From NCBI RefSeq assembly GCF_000001735.4, contig NC_003070.9:11526001-11590000 (forward strand): a stretch of DNA of 64,000 nucleotides. Direction: 5' to 3'. The first letter of the stretch is position 1. Each line of letters opens with the position of its first letter. Source of the stretch: Arabidopsis thaliana (taxonomy: Eukaryota; Streptophyta; Magnoliopsida; Brassicales; Brassicaceae). This document shows, piece after piece, positions 11,572 through 25,000 of this stretch. The notes below the pieces were generated by a model. That model had not been told where the DNA came from. It did not search any database and saw only the letters and a program-made list of their open reading frames with translations. Position numbers and translations under genes: made by a program.

Positions 11572-13756
11572 TCAGCCGACGACCGCTAGCAAACTCTGTC
11601 GGACGGCAGGAACAGAACACAGTAACGATCCGAAGATTCCGGTAAGAGCATAAGCTATTGCACAAAAGGGAAGAGCCTCTGGCTCCTTAGCCGACAAAGC
11701 TGCTGTTCCAAGTCCATGAGCACTGTCCATAAAAAATAGAAAGGTCATGTCTTTTGATCCTAATGGCATTAATGCATAATTTTAATTCAAAATGTGAAAG
11801 ATCTTTTGTAATGGAGTCACCTTGAAGCAGTTGCAATTCCCCGAGCAATTGGATCACGTAAACGCAGTTTGTCAAGAACAACTTGTACAAAGTTAGCTCC
11901 AATCAGACCAGTCACAACGACTACAGCTGCTGTAAGAGACGAATTGGTCCCTGAAAATGTCCAACAAATTCGTTAGGGATGTTCTTTAATGTGTTGAGAA
12001 GAAGAAGAAACATATATACCTTCAAAGAGTGATACAATGCTAAGGGCCAATGCAACCGTGATGCAGCGAGGTAGGATTGAAACCGTTAAAGAAGGTTCTA
12101 AACCGACTAAACGTCCAACAAGAGCAGTGGAGTAGAGCGAGAATACCGTTGAAACTATCACAGATGTGAAGATCTCAGCTGCGTGCCTCTTCACGAGCTG
12201 AAGAAGACAGAGGCAAACCAAAGCGATTGTTACCAGTTTTCTAAAGCAAAACAGAACAAGTTTGTTGTTTGTTTTACCTTTCTTTGTTTGAACATGGAGA
12301 AAGCGAAAGAGAGAATGACAGAGCCAAGAAAACCCATTAAGATGTCACCAGCACCAGGATCTGATGCTACTTTGGTAAGGTAGTTTCCTGTCACCATTAA
12401 AGAGCAGTTAACAAAATGCTTTTACTTTCTGTTTTAGGTCAAAAAAGGGTTTCTCTATAGTTTCTTTCATAGTGAAGGTAACTTTACCTAAAACAGGATC
12501 AAGTCCAGATCCTGAAGCATACCCAAAAGCTAGAGCAGCAAGTACTGCAGATAGCGCGCAGCAGATTATCGGATGGAAAACTTTCTTAATAGAAGATGGC
12601 AACCTGGAAGAAAGAAAGATAAGACACTGAGAATAACCGCGAGATAGAGAGGCTTAAAGATGGAGAACAAAGAAGGGTTTTTGAATATTACCCAGAACCT
12701 ACAATGTAACCTAGCACAGTTGAAGAAAGAAGGAAAGGGAGAGAAGTTCTTGCACTTGTCCCCAATGAATTAGGGTAAAACAGAGCACCAACAAACGACA
12801 CAACAAAGATTCCACTCCAACTCCATAGCTCAAGTGTTGAAAATGGTGATGGTTTTGCCATAGGCTCGGCTTCCGTCATTTCGGTTTTCACCATTTTTCT
12901 CACTGCAATAGCTGTGTACCCTGCTACACAAAGTGACGCCAACCATCCACCGGCTATACAAACAAACATTCAAATCAACATTGACATCAGATCAGCATTA
13001 AATAATAAACAAAACAGAGCAATTAGACAAAAAACCCATAAAAGCTACCAGAGAACACAAGATCATTAACCAAGTGAAGATCAAGTTCATACCTACAATG
13101 TAGCAGATTTTGACACCTGAAGCAGCCGGAATATCTCTAACAGAAAGAGGAAGAACAACAAGAGAAGGAACATAGAACAAAGGAAGCCATCTTTGGATAA
13201 ACAGAAACGCAGGCTCGAAGAAATTCATCAAACCATTTGCAGCAGCAGGAACAACCGAATCAAATATCATAAGAACAGAGAAAATACAGAACATCCCAAA
13301 CAAAGCACTTGGGAACTTAATAGACGCTGCTACAAACGCCTGCTTCAAGAAATAGTCTGCAGCAAGAATGATCCCAAGTGATACCAACAAGTGACTTATC
13401 GCAATTACCTGAACGAAAAATTCAAAACTTTAAAAAGCTGTTACAATAAAATGGTAAATAAACAACATCGTGAAGCTTACGTTACGAGAGATCGTTGATG
13501 TGTTTCCTGTTCCTGCACCATCCATAGCTTGGACTGAGAGTTTTCTCTCAAAGTTCATCTCTTTAGAAGAACCCATTTGTAGAAATCTTTGGCCATCGGG
13601 TTTACGGAATTTTGAGAGATTCAACTTCTGGGCACCATCAGAATTGAGAATTTTCCCATTTTTGGAACCGAAACGGATCTTAGAGCAAGAAAGACGGTTC
13701 CTTGCTGGAGAAGAAGCTAAAGGAGAGAAGATAGGAGTGGCTAAAAGAGTAGCCAT
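11572..13756 (-). CDS. PLGG1: Plastidal glycolate/glycerate translocator 1, LrgA-LrgB fusion (512 aa, 8 exons)
   Basis: PLGG1 sits in the chloroplast inner envelope. In photorespiration it exports glycolate and imports glycerate. Exons in coding order: 13481-13756, 13093-13408, 12692-12953, 12488-12603, 12278-12387, 12020-12197, 11821-11950 and 11572-11722. The sum is 513 codons including the stop, equal to the known 512-residue protein. Residues 1 to about 72 are a basic, Ser-rich transit peptide. The first half is LrgA-like (HLLVSLGIILAADYF through VLPLSVRDIPAASG). The second half is LrgB-like, with YASGSGLDPVLG and the C-terminal HGLGTAAL and AYALTGIFGS segments. About 12 membrane helices are visible. 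Bacteria encode LrgA and LrgB as two proteins, so this is a natural fusion. It lies near PRK, another plastid carbon-metabolism gene. Confidence 0.96.
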
Positions 13757-14243
13757 GGGTATGGAGACGACGACGTGGATGTGATTCTAAGAGACGGCAC
13801 ATCATAGTCTTCTCCATCTTCGTTAATGATGTTTGTGATTGAAATTGGATTACGATATTTGTATGGACAAGAGAGAAAGTTCTATCGACAAGAGGATCCA
13901 GTTTTGTCTTTTTCCGGGTTAGGTTTTTCCGTTAAGAAAGGTCTTTTGTCTACTTTAATTTAATATTAATATAGTTTTTGATACATCTTTTTTATTAGAG
14001 TATTTTCTAACGTAACTTTTATCATATCCAATAAACCAAATTTTACAATTACAATAGGCTTGAAAGATGACAATAAATTAAATCTTCGAATATATTTTCA
14101 TACAAGTGAATGACACTAACACCAATTTCCTAACCTTTAAAACCGAAACCAAAGTCAGCTAACAAATAACCTAAACCTAGACCAAAAGAAACCTTTAGTT
14201 ATGACACTCATAAGAGATTACATATTTTTCTTCTGTCTAGAGA
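13757..14243. other. Intergenic: PLGG1 promoter and OSCA 3' flank
   Basis: About 490 bp separate the PLGG1 start codon from the OSCA stop codon. Both genes read on the minus strand, so this holds the OSCA terminator region and the PLGG1 promoter. It is AT-rich and I see no clear named element in it. Confidence 0.5.
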
Positions 14244-17200
14244 TCAATTGTAACGGTACTCATGCTCCTCGTACTGATGAGTATTGTAGTGATATTCATA
14301 CTGAGACGATGACTGCTCATAAGCTGAAGCGTAGTGAGAAGAAGGGGAAGTGGAATTGTAGACATGATGGTGATGGGAAGAAGTACCGAGCTCTGTCACA
14401 GGACTAGACGACTGTGTTTCATGTTTGTCCACTCTTACCTCTGGTGTCTCTTCTTGGTGAGTCTCTTTTTCTGATGATGATGATGATGATAATTCTACTT
14501 CTTTCTCGAATGAATGGAAAATTGGGTGCAAGTAAGCATCTGCAAGATCTGCTTTCATGTTCAACTCCGGTTCTGTTTCCTTCTCTAACTTGTCTTTCGC
14601 CATTGCTTCCTGTTAAGACCAAAAACACGGGTCTTTGTAAGAAGGCTTTAAACCTTTTTTTTTTAGGAAGAGAGCCCAAAAGATTCTTTATTTACCTCAA
14701 GAGGGTATTGTCGAAAGGCAGGTTCGAAGCGGTGTTTGCAATACTTGTGGAAAGAAAGTGTGAGAATGGGTAAGATGATAAGCAATGGAGTTGAGTCAGC
14801 TGCCTTTTTAGAAGCCAAAAGTCCCATTAGCAGAAGCTGAGATATCAACAAGCTTGCGATTATCCGGCCATGAACGTGCGGCCAAAACGCTCCACAACTC
14901 TCGTATTGTTGGTTGTAAACATTGATTATCTGCATTGTAAACCAAGAAAGCACCATCAAGAAAACCCAAAATTTAGCGGAGAATTAGATACGACGGGTGA
15001 TTGGGTATGAAACCGAACCTGATGGCGATAGACCAAGTAAGCAAAGGCAAAGAATATGAGAATGAAAGGAAGAAGAATGGGAGTAACAGCAGTGTAGACA
15101 ATTCCCAAGAGGAAGTAGAGCTGGAGAGATGGGATAGTCTCCTTGAAATCGACAAAACCAGGGTCCATTGCTCTCACTCTATCTTCTTCAGTCTTCACAA
15201 TAAACATGTTCTTCAAGTGGAAAATCACGAGGGGCTTTAACCGGAGAATCTCACCTGCAATCCCAGCCCATCCGTCAACCATTATGTATGTGATAAAGAA
15301 TGTAGCTTTCATCGGTATGGAGACCCCAATGGTTCGAGGAATCCTGCATAAACACAATAAACAAGAGCATTTAAGATATGAGTTTTAATTCAAAGTTAGA
15401 ATCTTTAGACGGTTAATAGAAGTAAAAGGTGGTTTACTGAGATGGTGATTGGTGAAGGAAAGAGTGCAGCTGCTCAAACGCGGTTCCAGCAATGATACTT
15501 CCCAAGAACACATTAACTAACATGAAGTAATAGTACTTTGCTGCTGCTCTACGCTCAAGGGTTGATAAAGCGATGTATCCCTCAATCTTCGACATAATTA
15601 GCAGAACCGTAGGGAGAATCCACAAGAAAATTTTCAGCGCAAGACCGGGGAGGAAACCCTGTAAGAATGACTTGATGAAATCCCTGCAATAAATACCAAG
15701 GAGAGGGATCAATGGTCTAACATACCAAGAAGCAAAAAACCGAGATAGATGGAGAGACTTACAATCTAGTAACAGGTCTGAGGAAAGGTGCAACTCTGTC
15801 AAGACCTTCTAAATTGGCAAGAGATTGCACGAAGGCGATAGGAATCATGTAGAAAAAGACCAAGGCAAAGACTGAGACACCAATTACGAGTTTCCGGATG
15901 GTTAAAGAGATAAAAGGTATAGCAAGGTTTTGCCAATAGATATCACGAGGCTCTGGAGCACTACTCGTTAACCATAATGTCGGATTCTTGCTCTGCTGCG
16001 TCTGTGCACAAACAGCAGCACCCCATCGTGAATCAAACGACACAAATGCAACAGGAAGCATTAGCTTGGAGTCCTTGAGAACTTTTTGACGCTCCAAAGA
16101 CATCTGTATCACCAAAGATGAAACGAGGTTTAAGTTTCTGTTTCAGCAGTAACTTAAAAAGCAAATGAATGGCTTACATTGTGGTCAAACTCCTTGATTT
16201 GTTGCTTGTAGTACTCAATGGAATCAACCCTCTTACCCCATAGACCAAGAAAACCTGTCTGAAAAAAGAAAATCCGCCCATCACAATCAACATCGTTTCA
16301 TTTCAAAAAGCTAAACAAATGGCGTGGGAGAGACTAACTCTGCAAGTAGGCTGCTTATGCGGATTACGTTGATGCTTCAGCACATAATAGTCAAACCAAC
16401 GTTGCAACTTCGCTCTTTGCTTCACCAGCTTTGCGTAAGTGTTCGCATTATAAACAGCCTGAAACAAGAATGTTGAATTCATCAATCACACACTAACGCA
16501 TTCTACAACTAAAGTAAGTGATGAAGGACAAACAAAATTACTTGATGACAGAGGTAATGCTCAGGGTGATTCGTCTTAAAGAACTGATCAACGGTATCGG
16601 GAACCGAGTGACCAGGCATGTCAGGGACGTTTCTAACAACAACCTGCAAAAACAAACAGTAGTATATATAAACATAGATGCAACAATTATCCATGTTTGA
16701 AGTTTGCGGCTTTTTCACTCACAGTGAACTGTTCTGGACGCCTACGCTGTGAAGCTAAATACTGCAGACGCATAATAGCGACATTATTGTATTCTCTGTA
16801 GAGCATGAAACATGCCCAGAACGTGAAAATGTACTCTACTGCAATATGAAAGAAGAACCTAAACACACACACACACATACACAGAAATGTTAAACTTTAG
16901 CCAGTAAAACTCATTGATTAGTAAAGCATAATTTTAGTTCACAAGTAAGCTCACTTTGAAGATTTGGGCTGAACATTGGATATAGAGAGCTTATCGATAT
17001 TGCTGACCACAAGTTCCTTCTTCAAGAAGAAAAGTGTTCCACTTGATACATTTACTGGAACAAGAACAACAAGCGCTAATACCATCACTGGTGCAAAGAT
17101 CTTCAAGCTGCCAACAAACCAACAAATTATTCAGATTCTCACATAAATTTTTACAGTAACTTTCCCGGGGAAAAAAGAAAGATATCTAAAGAGTGACTTT

Positions 17201-18041
17201 TTCTCAGGAAACAAACACGAAACAGTGAACAGAAACGAAACTTCTATTGCTTTTGTCTTTGTGGAATACAGAGCAGACAAATCTGAAACTTAGCTGTACA
17301 TTCTTTATATTGTTAAAATAAAGTACAATCATTCTCACGAGTAAAGATTCTTAAAACCGTGAAATTCGGGAATTTGTCACTCGTAAAAATTCGTTCTTGG
17401 AGATTACAATCAATCCCACAAAAAACCCACAAGAACAAGAACCAAAAAAACATAAATTTTCTCGAAAGTAACAATTTTTCTCTCGAGAACCATTAATCAA
17501 ATCTTAGTGAAATAATTATGTAGGACAATAAAAATAAAGAGCAACTGTAATAATCAACATTTTTCTATCAATATTGAAAAAGTTTCGATTTTTTTGTTCT
17601 TTCATTTTCTCGAGATATTGACTTCTCAACAGATTTTACTAGCAAACAACTCAAACTCTCAAAAAGTTTCGTTTTTTATGTAAGACAAAACCAAATTCCG
17701 AGAAGAAGAAGATAAAATACTTACCCGAGAGTGTAAATCCTAAGGAAGATAGCAGAATCAAGACCAGCATGACGAATAATCTCTGATTCACTCATTTTCA
17801 TAGCTTGAGGCATCCAATTAAGGAACGTGAAGTAAGTCTTGTAGTTGAGGTTTACGAATTTTCCGACGAGAGTTCTGTCGGAGCGCCGAGGACTGTTTCT
17901 TTCTCCGGTGAGATACCATTTGGGGAAGTAAACTCTGTCGTTGATGGGTTGGATTCTTAAGACAGCGAATGCTATAAGAAATAAGAAAGCACCGAAGAGG
18001 TTGATGAGAGCTGAGACTCCTATGTCTTGTAGAGTCGCCAT
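14244..18041 (-). CDS. OSCA1.8: OSCA/TMEM63-type hyperosmolality-gated calcium channel (806 aa, 11 exons)
   Basis: OSCA proteins are dimeric, mechanosensitive cation channels that open under osmotic stress. Exons in coding order: 17725-18041, 16955-17107, 16723-16858, 16542-16643, 16339-16458, 16178-16258, 15763-16103, 15438-15683, 15019-15343, 14696-14929 and 14244-14609. They total 807 codons with all phases matching. The N-terminal membrane domain (MATLQDIGVSALINLFGAF) is followed by the cytosolic domain, with the conserved RNVPDMPGHSVPDTVDQFF segment. The DUF221 channel domain then holds IPIAFVQSLANLEGL, SKIEGYIALSTLERRAA and the final helices. The C-terminal tail is unusually rich in Ser, His, Tyr and Glu (last 80 residues). 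The family and locus position are firm, but the paralogue symbol is from memory of the family numbering. Confidence 0.93.
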
Positions 18042-18059
18042 TGTTGATAAACTCGAGAG

Positions 18060-20470
18060 AGAAAGAGAAGAGAGATGGGTTTTGATGGAGAGTGGCGTAA
18101 AGGAGAAAGAAAGAGAATGAAGAAAGTATCCAAACTCTAGGAGTTTCTAATATTTTTATTTTTGAGGTTTTTTTCCAATTGTTATATAAAAATATTATCC
18201 ATTTCTATAAACAAATGATTTTTTCTTCACCTTACCAAAAAAATTAAAAAATCTTTCTACAGATTTTATGGTAAATTATTTTGATCTAATACTAAGATAG
18301 ATGACATCCGAAAAGATAAAAAAAATTCATAATAGTTAAACATAAGTTACATAATAATGTTTGAAAATTATTTAAACTAAAACCCACAAATCATTGCATG
18401 TTTATCAATTGTAATGTATAATTATAACTAATTGACATAAGGTAATACCATATTATATATATAAAAAAATTATGGACAATATATTATATTGTATACAGCT
18501 AATTTTCATTTCCTCTTACTTATATTTTGGAAATATCTTTAAGACCCCTTGATATTTGTATTGTACTATTTCATATGTTTTTTTTTGGGTTGGAATTAGG
18601 TTTAGAGCCAAGAGATAAGAGAAACCCTCAACATTTGGTGTCAAAGTATCATGTTGTGTGGGCCGGATTTAAATTTGGTTAGATATCAAAATCTTTTTCT
18701 TTTGGGAAATAAATTTTGAATAATTCATTTGATGTTTTTTTGTTACGATTATATTCCTAAAGAGAGTATGAGAATTGAGAAATGCTCATTGCTTATTGTA
18801 GTGACCAACTATCAAAGTAGTAGCACGCGTGAAATCATCGAGTGATGGAGTAAATTTCGTTTTCTTTTGACTTCTTTTGGTATACTAGAAATTAAATAAG
18901 GTTTGATATATGGAGAAGCATCTTGTATTTGCCTTTTATGAGTTTCTGTATTAACTTTTCAAATAAAGGCAAAGTTTTCGGTTACCTAATCTAAATAATG
19001 GATAAATTATAACCAAATGACAAATCATGATAAAATTATATTCTTCGTATTAGGAGATGTACTTATAGTTTTTAGGTAGGACATGCATTTATTTTGGTCG
19101 AGGAAATCAAAAAGCTTTGCGGGAATAAAATATGGACTCGTTTTAGCTTTATTTAAAATATAGAAGAAAATTTTGACGAACAAGTTTTTGTCAACAAACG
19201 TTATACAATTCTATACGTTTGATCAGTCATACAATTTTTAGTCATTTCAGGAATAAAAATATTATGTACAGAGTCTATGATCTTGATAAATTTTAATATC
19301 GCTTTTGCTTAAGGTTTTGGGATTAGTAACATGTCTTGATGCGCTCATCCACGTTTATCTACTCGTTGGCAATAAACATTATGCTAACATTGCTTGTGTT
19401 GCCTTCTTATGACTTAAAAAAGTATTGTTTACATTCTATCCACAACAAAAATATTTGACTTTTACGTTTTAATTAACCACCGATTAGTTTGTACGAAATC
19501 GCGACTAAAAAAAAATATGTGACGTAGTAGTGGATAGTAAAATTATCTGTTTTCATTCGAACTCAAATTCGGGTTGATGATTTTTATAATTATATATGCA
19601 AGGATCATTATCAAACCATTTGATTTCATAATGTTTATGTGTCAATGATGGTAAATTGGAATTATTCGAGTTTGTAATAAACAATTGTAATATACTAACA
19701 TCCGTCCTCGTGATTCATTGATGACACTCCAAAAGTCCCATATGCACATTATGCAATTATCAGCCTTTGTTTATCTTGTCTTATGCGCTGTCTTTTATTC
19801 CATCAAATTTTGTATAGTCTCGTGTGCGTTGTTGTCCACAAAAGAGAGCAATAGTTTATTATTACTTATCTTTTGGCGGCGATTACAATAATTTAGTACA
19901 CAAGCTCAACTAATTGTTTGGTTTCAATTTATGCATATTCACATACACTTAGAAAGTTCCAATTCCAACTTGCAACCACATAGTTTAGCACTGGTATATA
20001 AATTAAAGACTGGGCTTACAAGTGGGTTTTATGGTTTTTTTGCTTTAAGAAACAAAAACTTGTGATCTTTCATATTTCTACTTTCCTACTGATTTTTTTT
20101 CTCATTTGTTAGTAGTCTTCTTTCATATCGATGCAATTCCATGGATATTTTGTTGTTGTTGTTGTTGTGTGTGTTTTTTGTTCTGATCTTAGTTACGAAC
20201 CGAGATACAAGATTTCATCAAACCTCTCGAGCTTTGGACCTCCGTATTCTTCCATACTAGAAGTTACGAGGTAGGGTTCAATCAGTAGAGTTACCAACGC
20301 CTTACTCCTTGTGTTGTTGTTGTTCTTTTTATTGGTTGTTAAAAACCAAAGATAATATTTTTTCTTGCATGAAGAATATATTTTTAAATTTGCATATATA
20401 GCAGAACATGAATGAATATAAAACATCAAACTTTTGATATGTGTATTTAGTATAGATAAGACTTGGTCAA
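18060..20470. other. Gene-poor intergenic stretch (OSCA promoter, PRR1 3' flank)
   Basis: About 2.4 kb of AT-rich DNA with no frame of interest on either strand. It includes the OSCA promoter just above 18041, (TTG)n-type short repeats near 20150-20165 and 20308-20325, and the 3' flank of the reductase gene. I see no RNA gene or mobile element with defined ends. Confidence 0.5.
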
Positions 20471-20471
20471 A

Positions 20472-21953
20472 TCAGAGGAACATTCTTAAGTAATCATCCA
20501 TGCGTTTGTACTTGACGTCAGGATAAAGACTAGAAGCTTCTTCGTCTTCTCCGACTTCGTGATCAGTGAGACATCCTTCATAGAAAATGTGATAGAAATG
20601 TCCTATCCCTGCTTGGTGTGGAATCTCCATTTCTACATACATGTAAAAGAAATCAAATAAAGTTGATGGGCTATATTTTTCAAATAGACCTAAAGCCTGG
20701 CCCATTAAGGATATGTTGCCGAACATAAAGTAGATTACGTTACACTATTGCTTGGACTTACGTTCAATGTTGGCGAGGAAGTCTTGTGCAGCAATATTTG
20801 TTTTCTCCAATTCTTTTCCGGTTAGCTTTTCCCAGATCTGAACTAATTCCAACTGCGTGAGAACGTTGTCGGGAGGTCTAATATTCACGGTTTTGTTTAA
20901 TGTCCGTGGATCGTTTAACGTTTTCGCGGTGTATTTTGCGATATCATCTTCATCCGCAAACACCACTACAAATATAAAACGGTTTAAATTGATTGGTTTA
21001 GATGGGCTTGATCTAATTTAAAGTCTTAAAAGGTATATAACCACAAAGAGTTAAAAAAGAGTTTGAAAATTTTACCTTTTACATTTCCATCACCATAAAT
21101 ATTAACTTTTTCTTTCGGAGGAAGTAAAGTTACCATCTGAGACAAGTTTCCGGCGAAGTAGGCGGCAAAGCAAGCACCCACAACGTAAGTGTAAGGAATT
21201 CCGGCAGCCTCTATCGCCTGACGCACTTCCATTTTCTGGTCAAAGGTTTCTCTTCCGGGCGGTAGCGCATGTCCCATACGTGGTGGATCCATACCAAATT
21301 CAGATGGTAAAAACCGCTGAAATTATTAATCTTACGTATATCATTATAATTACAACAAGAAACAAAAAGTAATAATAATCAACAAGAGTATCAAGTTTCT
21401 TTGTATGCATGCAATATGGATCTTTTACCGTTGACGTTTTTTTTCTTATAAATGAAATGTAAATAGTAAAACAAAAATAAACTCTCCGGCTTTTTTAATT
21501 TTATTTTCGTGTGGTTTCTTTACTTATAAGATTTTTTTCAGATTAACCGCACAATTTTCTAAACCGATCAATCATAATTAAACTTTAATTTATAGTTTAT
21601 TATACCTTTACGTTACCAGCCTCTTTGATAGCTTCGACGAGCTTGAGCTGGACTAGAATGTTATGGCTACGGAAGTGAACACCGGACATGGCGGAGACAA
21701 CGACGTCAACAAGTTTCACGGCGGATACGAGGCTTTGATGGTCGGAGAAAGAACCTTCAACGATACGTGCGCCGAGTTTCTTGAAAGAAAGAAAGAGTTG
21801 GACTTTCTCGATTTCGAGACCAATCTCTGGCCTCTGCAAAACGTAAGTCTCGTGACCTTCAGCCAAACACGCCCTTACTATCCTCTTCCCTATGTATCCA
21901 GTCGCTCCAACCACCAAAACGCGCGTTTTCTCGGTGCGTTTGCTCTCTCCCAT
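20472..21953 (-). CDS. PRR1: Pinoresinol reductase 1 (317 aa, 4 exons)
   Basis: This NADPH-dependent reductase of lignan synthesis converts pinoresinol to lariciresinol in the cytosol. Exons in coding order: 21606-21953, 21076-21316, 20762-20965 and 20472-20632, with matching phases and 317 residues. The Rossmann motif GATGYIG is at 16-22 after strand VLVV. The catalytic lysine in FDQKMEV is at residue 144, as in the pinoresinol-lariciresinol, isoflavone and phenylcoumaran reductase (PIP) family. The C-terminal end with YPDVKYKRMDDYLRMFL is also typical of this family. Arabidopsis PRR1 strongly prefers pinoresinol, which the sequence alone cannot prove. The second paralogue PRR2 is the main alternative, and the length and neighbours favour PRR1. 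Confidence 0.95.
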
Positions 21954-21960
21954 TTTTTGT

Positions 21961-22027
21961 TCTCTCTCTCTCTCTATAGATCAATGTTTTGGTTGAAAGA
22001 GCCTCTCTTGATTGTGTATATATATAA
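21961..22027 (-). promoter_or_regulatory. PRR1 core promoter: TATA run and CT-rich leader
   Basis: On the minus strand a TATATATATA box (22017-22026) lies about 65 bp upstream of the PRR1 ATG. A pure TC repeat (21961-21975, GA on the coding strand) falls in the predicted 5' leader. Such GA/TC stretches are common near plant transcription starts. Confidence 0.5.
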
Positions 22028-22069
22028 TGAATCGAAACATATACATTTACATATATATGTGTACACCTA

Positions 22070-25000
22070 ACCGATAATTGTATGCATTATAAGTAAAGAT
22101 ATCGACATTTGATATGATGCCTATGAAAGAAAATACGTATTTTCTATTAATACTTTTCTCACCATATCCTTTTTCAATGAATACTTATGACAAAATATAC
22201 TCTTTGATTATTTTAAAGAATTTATATTAGGTAATCCACGATTAGTAAATAATATCTTAATTCCGAAAATAGTACATAATTGGATTGTAACACAAAAATA
22301 GAGATGTCTATATGAAAACAGATTAGTCAGTTCTTGGGTCTTTACCAGTGTGGAACCATAGTCTCTTAATAATTTGACTAACGTGTTCGTTTACTAATGT
22401 GTCTCACGACACCTGATGACTCCACTAGACCTTTCTGAAAGCGATTATTGTTCTAACTCGTGGTGACATGTTTTGGTGGGATCTTTCGCTAACACTTTAA
22501 TTAGAGAATAGAGATTAATTTGGCCGTTTTAGTATACTTTGACAAAAATTAACTATTTCTGACATAACTATTGACTTTAGAAAAAACAATTCGCCAACTC
22601 TTCAATTGGAGTTTGAAAACATGTAACATGAGCAGATTTTTATCTCCATATATAATTAATCTATATTCTATACCAGTTAAAAAGCTTACGCATGTATTCA
22701 TTTACAAACATGACATCATTTGTTTGAAATTCTATGTGTATATAGTCAATTTTTCAATGGTCACAAAGAATCCCCTAATCGGCCACAATTTTTTCTTTCT
22801 TTTTCGGCCATCATATTCACATAAAATTTGGTACAATATGTGTAATATAGATTAAAAATCTACAAATAGGTGTATTTTGTAAATCTCTAAATGCTCCGAA
22901 GTAAATAATTGTTTAAGTGGTGGCGTTATGACCCACACGCCGCACTCTTCTGAGCTATTCAACCTTATTGTGATGACTTACAAATGTCATCTGAGCTTTT
23001 TAGATTCTTTGCAATGGAATAATAATCCTTATTAGTAGACTAGTAGTTCACCTAATCTCGACATTTTTTAAAAAATAAAAATAAATGATCAAACGCCATA
23101 TGAAAACAGAGCTTCTCTCTTTGTTTGCGTTTACTCCTCTTTTCACATAAATTAAGTAAAGTAACTTTTTATTTTATTTTTTAATTATTTTTTTATTAAT
23201 TTAATAATATTAATTGTACTTTTCTCCTCTTTCTATTAGTAACAAACAAATATAATAATAATATAGATACAAAGTGGAACAAAAAGAAAACTACAACATC
23301 AAATTGTATAAAACATAATGATTTTCTGAAATTAAAAACACAAAAATTATGATATCTTTTGAAGGGTAATAATTTTGTAACATTTAAACATCAACTATCA
23401 AACGTTATTAATTTTATCATAAACAACAGGAAAAAAGATTGAAGACAATGAACAAATTAACCCTACGTCATGCAGTTTTCTATAGATTTTGTTTTTGTGT
23501 CAACCTCACAAACTAAATTAAAATATGTAAGGATGATTGGTTTCTCAAACTGGATTAGAATACAACATCAACAAACCTGATGCTAGATACCAAAATATTC
23601 ATTTTAAAATTTATACGAAAGATTTCGAAGTAGACAAAAATTGTCTTAAAAATATTAAAAAGCTGGTCAATCGATAGGGAAATGCATATTCTTGACCAAC
23701 TCTATAAGGTTCGTCACAAAATCTTGACTGCTCGAGAGAGTGTTCTCCACATAATATGAATGCAGACTACTAAATTACAAATTCCGATTAAATCAACACA
23801 AAAATAGATACGAATTTCTGGTGAAAGTTAATGTATAATAATGGCCAATATTATTTTAGAATCAAATGAAAATGTGAATGAGAAACAAAGGATTACGTGC
23901 CTTTTTCTCGAAGCGGGGCTGTGGACTAAAGAATTAGAAGATAATTGTGGGAGAAAACAAAAACAATTATGACAAATAGATAAGAGAAATTAATTATGGG
24001 GTTGGTGAGAGCACCGTGATTGGTTGTGGAAGATGCCACGTGTGAAGATTTGTGTTCTATCCTTAAAAAAAAAGAAATCATTCTTGTAATAATTAAAAAG
24101 TAGTTGAATTTGTGTTCTGTCCTTATAAAATTGGTTACAGTTTCAGTGTTTCGTCCAATATTCAAGGTACCGCTAGAGATTTGTTGGATGTTTGATTCAC
24201 ACCTACACTTGAATGGAGTAATTGGAGAAATTAGGAATGAGACTAAAACCATGGTTGTCTCAAACTATATGTTGGTCCATCTATATAAAGTATATCTATG
24301 AGATATAATAATTTTCAAAAAAGTTATAGGTCCATTTTTATGTATGTTATATTTTTTTAAAATCATAGACTCTAATTAATATCTATATATTTTTTTCAAA
24401 ACCCCTATTTATATACACCATTTGTTTTTAAAACTGAAATCACTTAGGCCAACTCCAATGAAACTCTAAAACACCATTTTAGTGTAATTTTTGCACTAAA
24501 AGCTCTCCAATGGAACTCTAAAATTCACACCATTTTAGTGTAATGCTACAGTGTTACATCAAATTTGGTGTGATACTATTCACAACTCTAAACACTATTC
24601 ACTTATTATATCAATAAAAATTCAATTAACAGATATAAAATTACAAATGATTAATAAATATAAAATATAAAAATGAATGTATACATTAATATATTATATC
24701 TTTTGAAATTGTTGATTTAATTATGATATTTTTATATTATTATGTATGAAAATACTTAAAATAGTTAAAAATTTATGTATTTTTAAATATATATTTCAAT
24801 GTACTATTTTTATAATGTTATGTATTTCTATACTAATAATAAATATTAATCAAAACTATTAAATAATAAAAGAAATCTTTTAAATAAATAATATAATAGT
24901 AGATTATTCTTTTAGTGTGATTTTTGGTGTTATGGTTGGAGAGAACATAAGTTTTAGTGCTAAAAATAGTGTAATTTGAACACCAAAATGGTGTTTAGCC

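Noticed and set aside
20193-20429. Minus-strand frame just downstream of PRR1 containing PKLERFDEI
   Set aside because: It ends without a family match, and the PRR1 protein is complete and correctly terminated at 20472. It could be a relic of a neighbouring exon, but is too short to call.
21663-22070. 135-codon plus-strand frame over PRR1 exon 1
   Set aside because: It is the antisense shadow of the well supported PRR1 exon, with no domain of its own.
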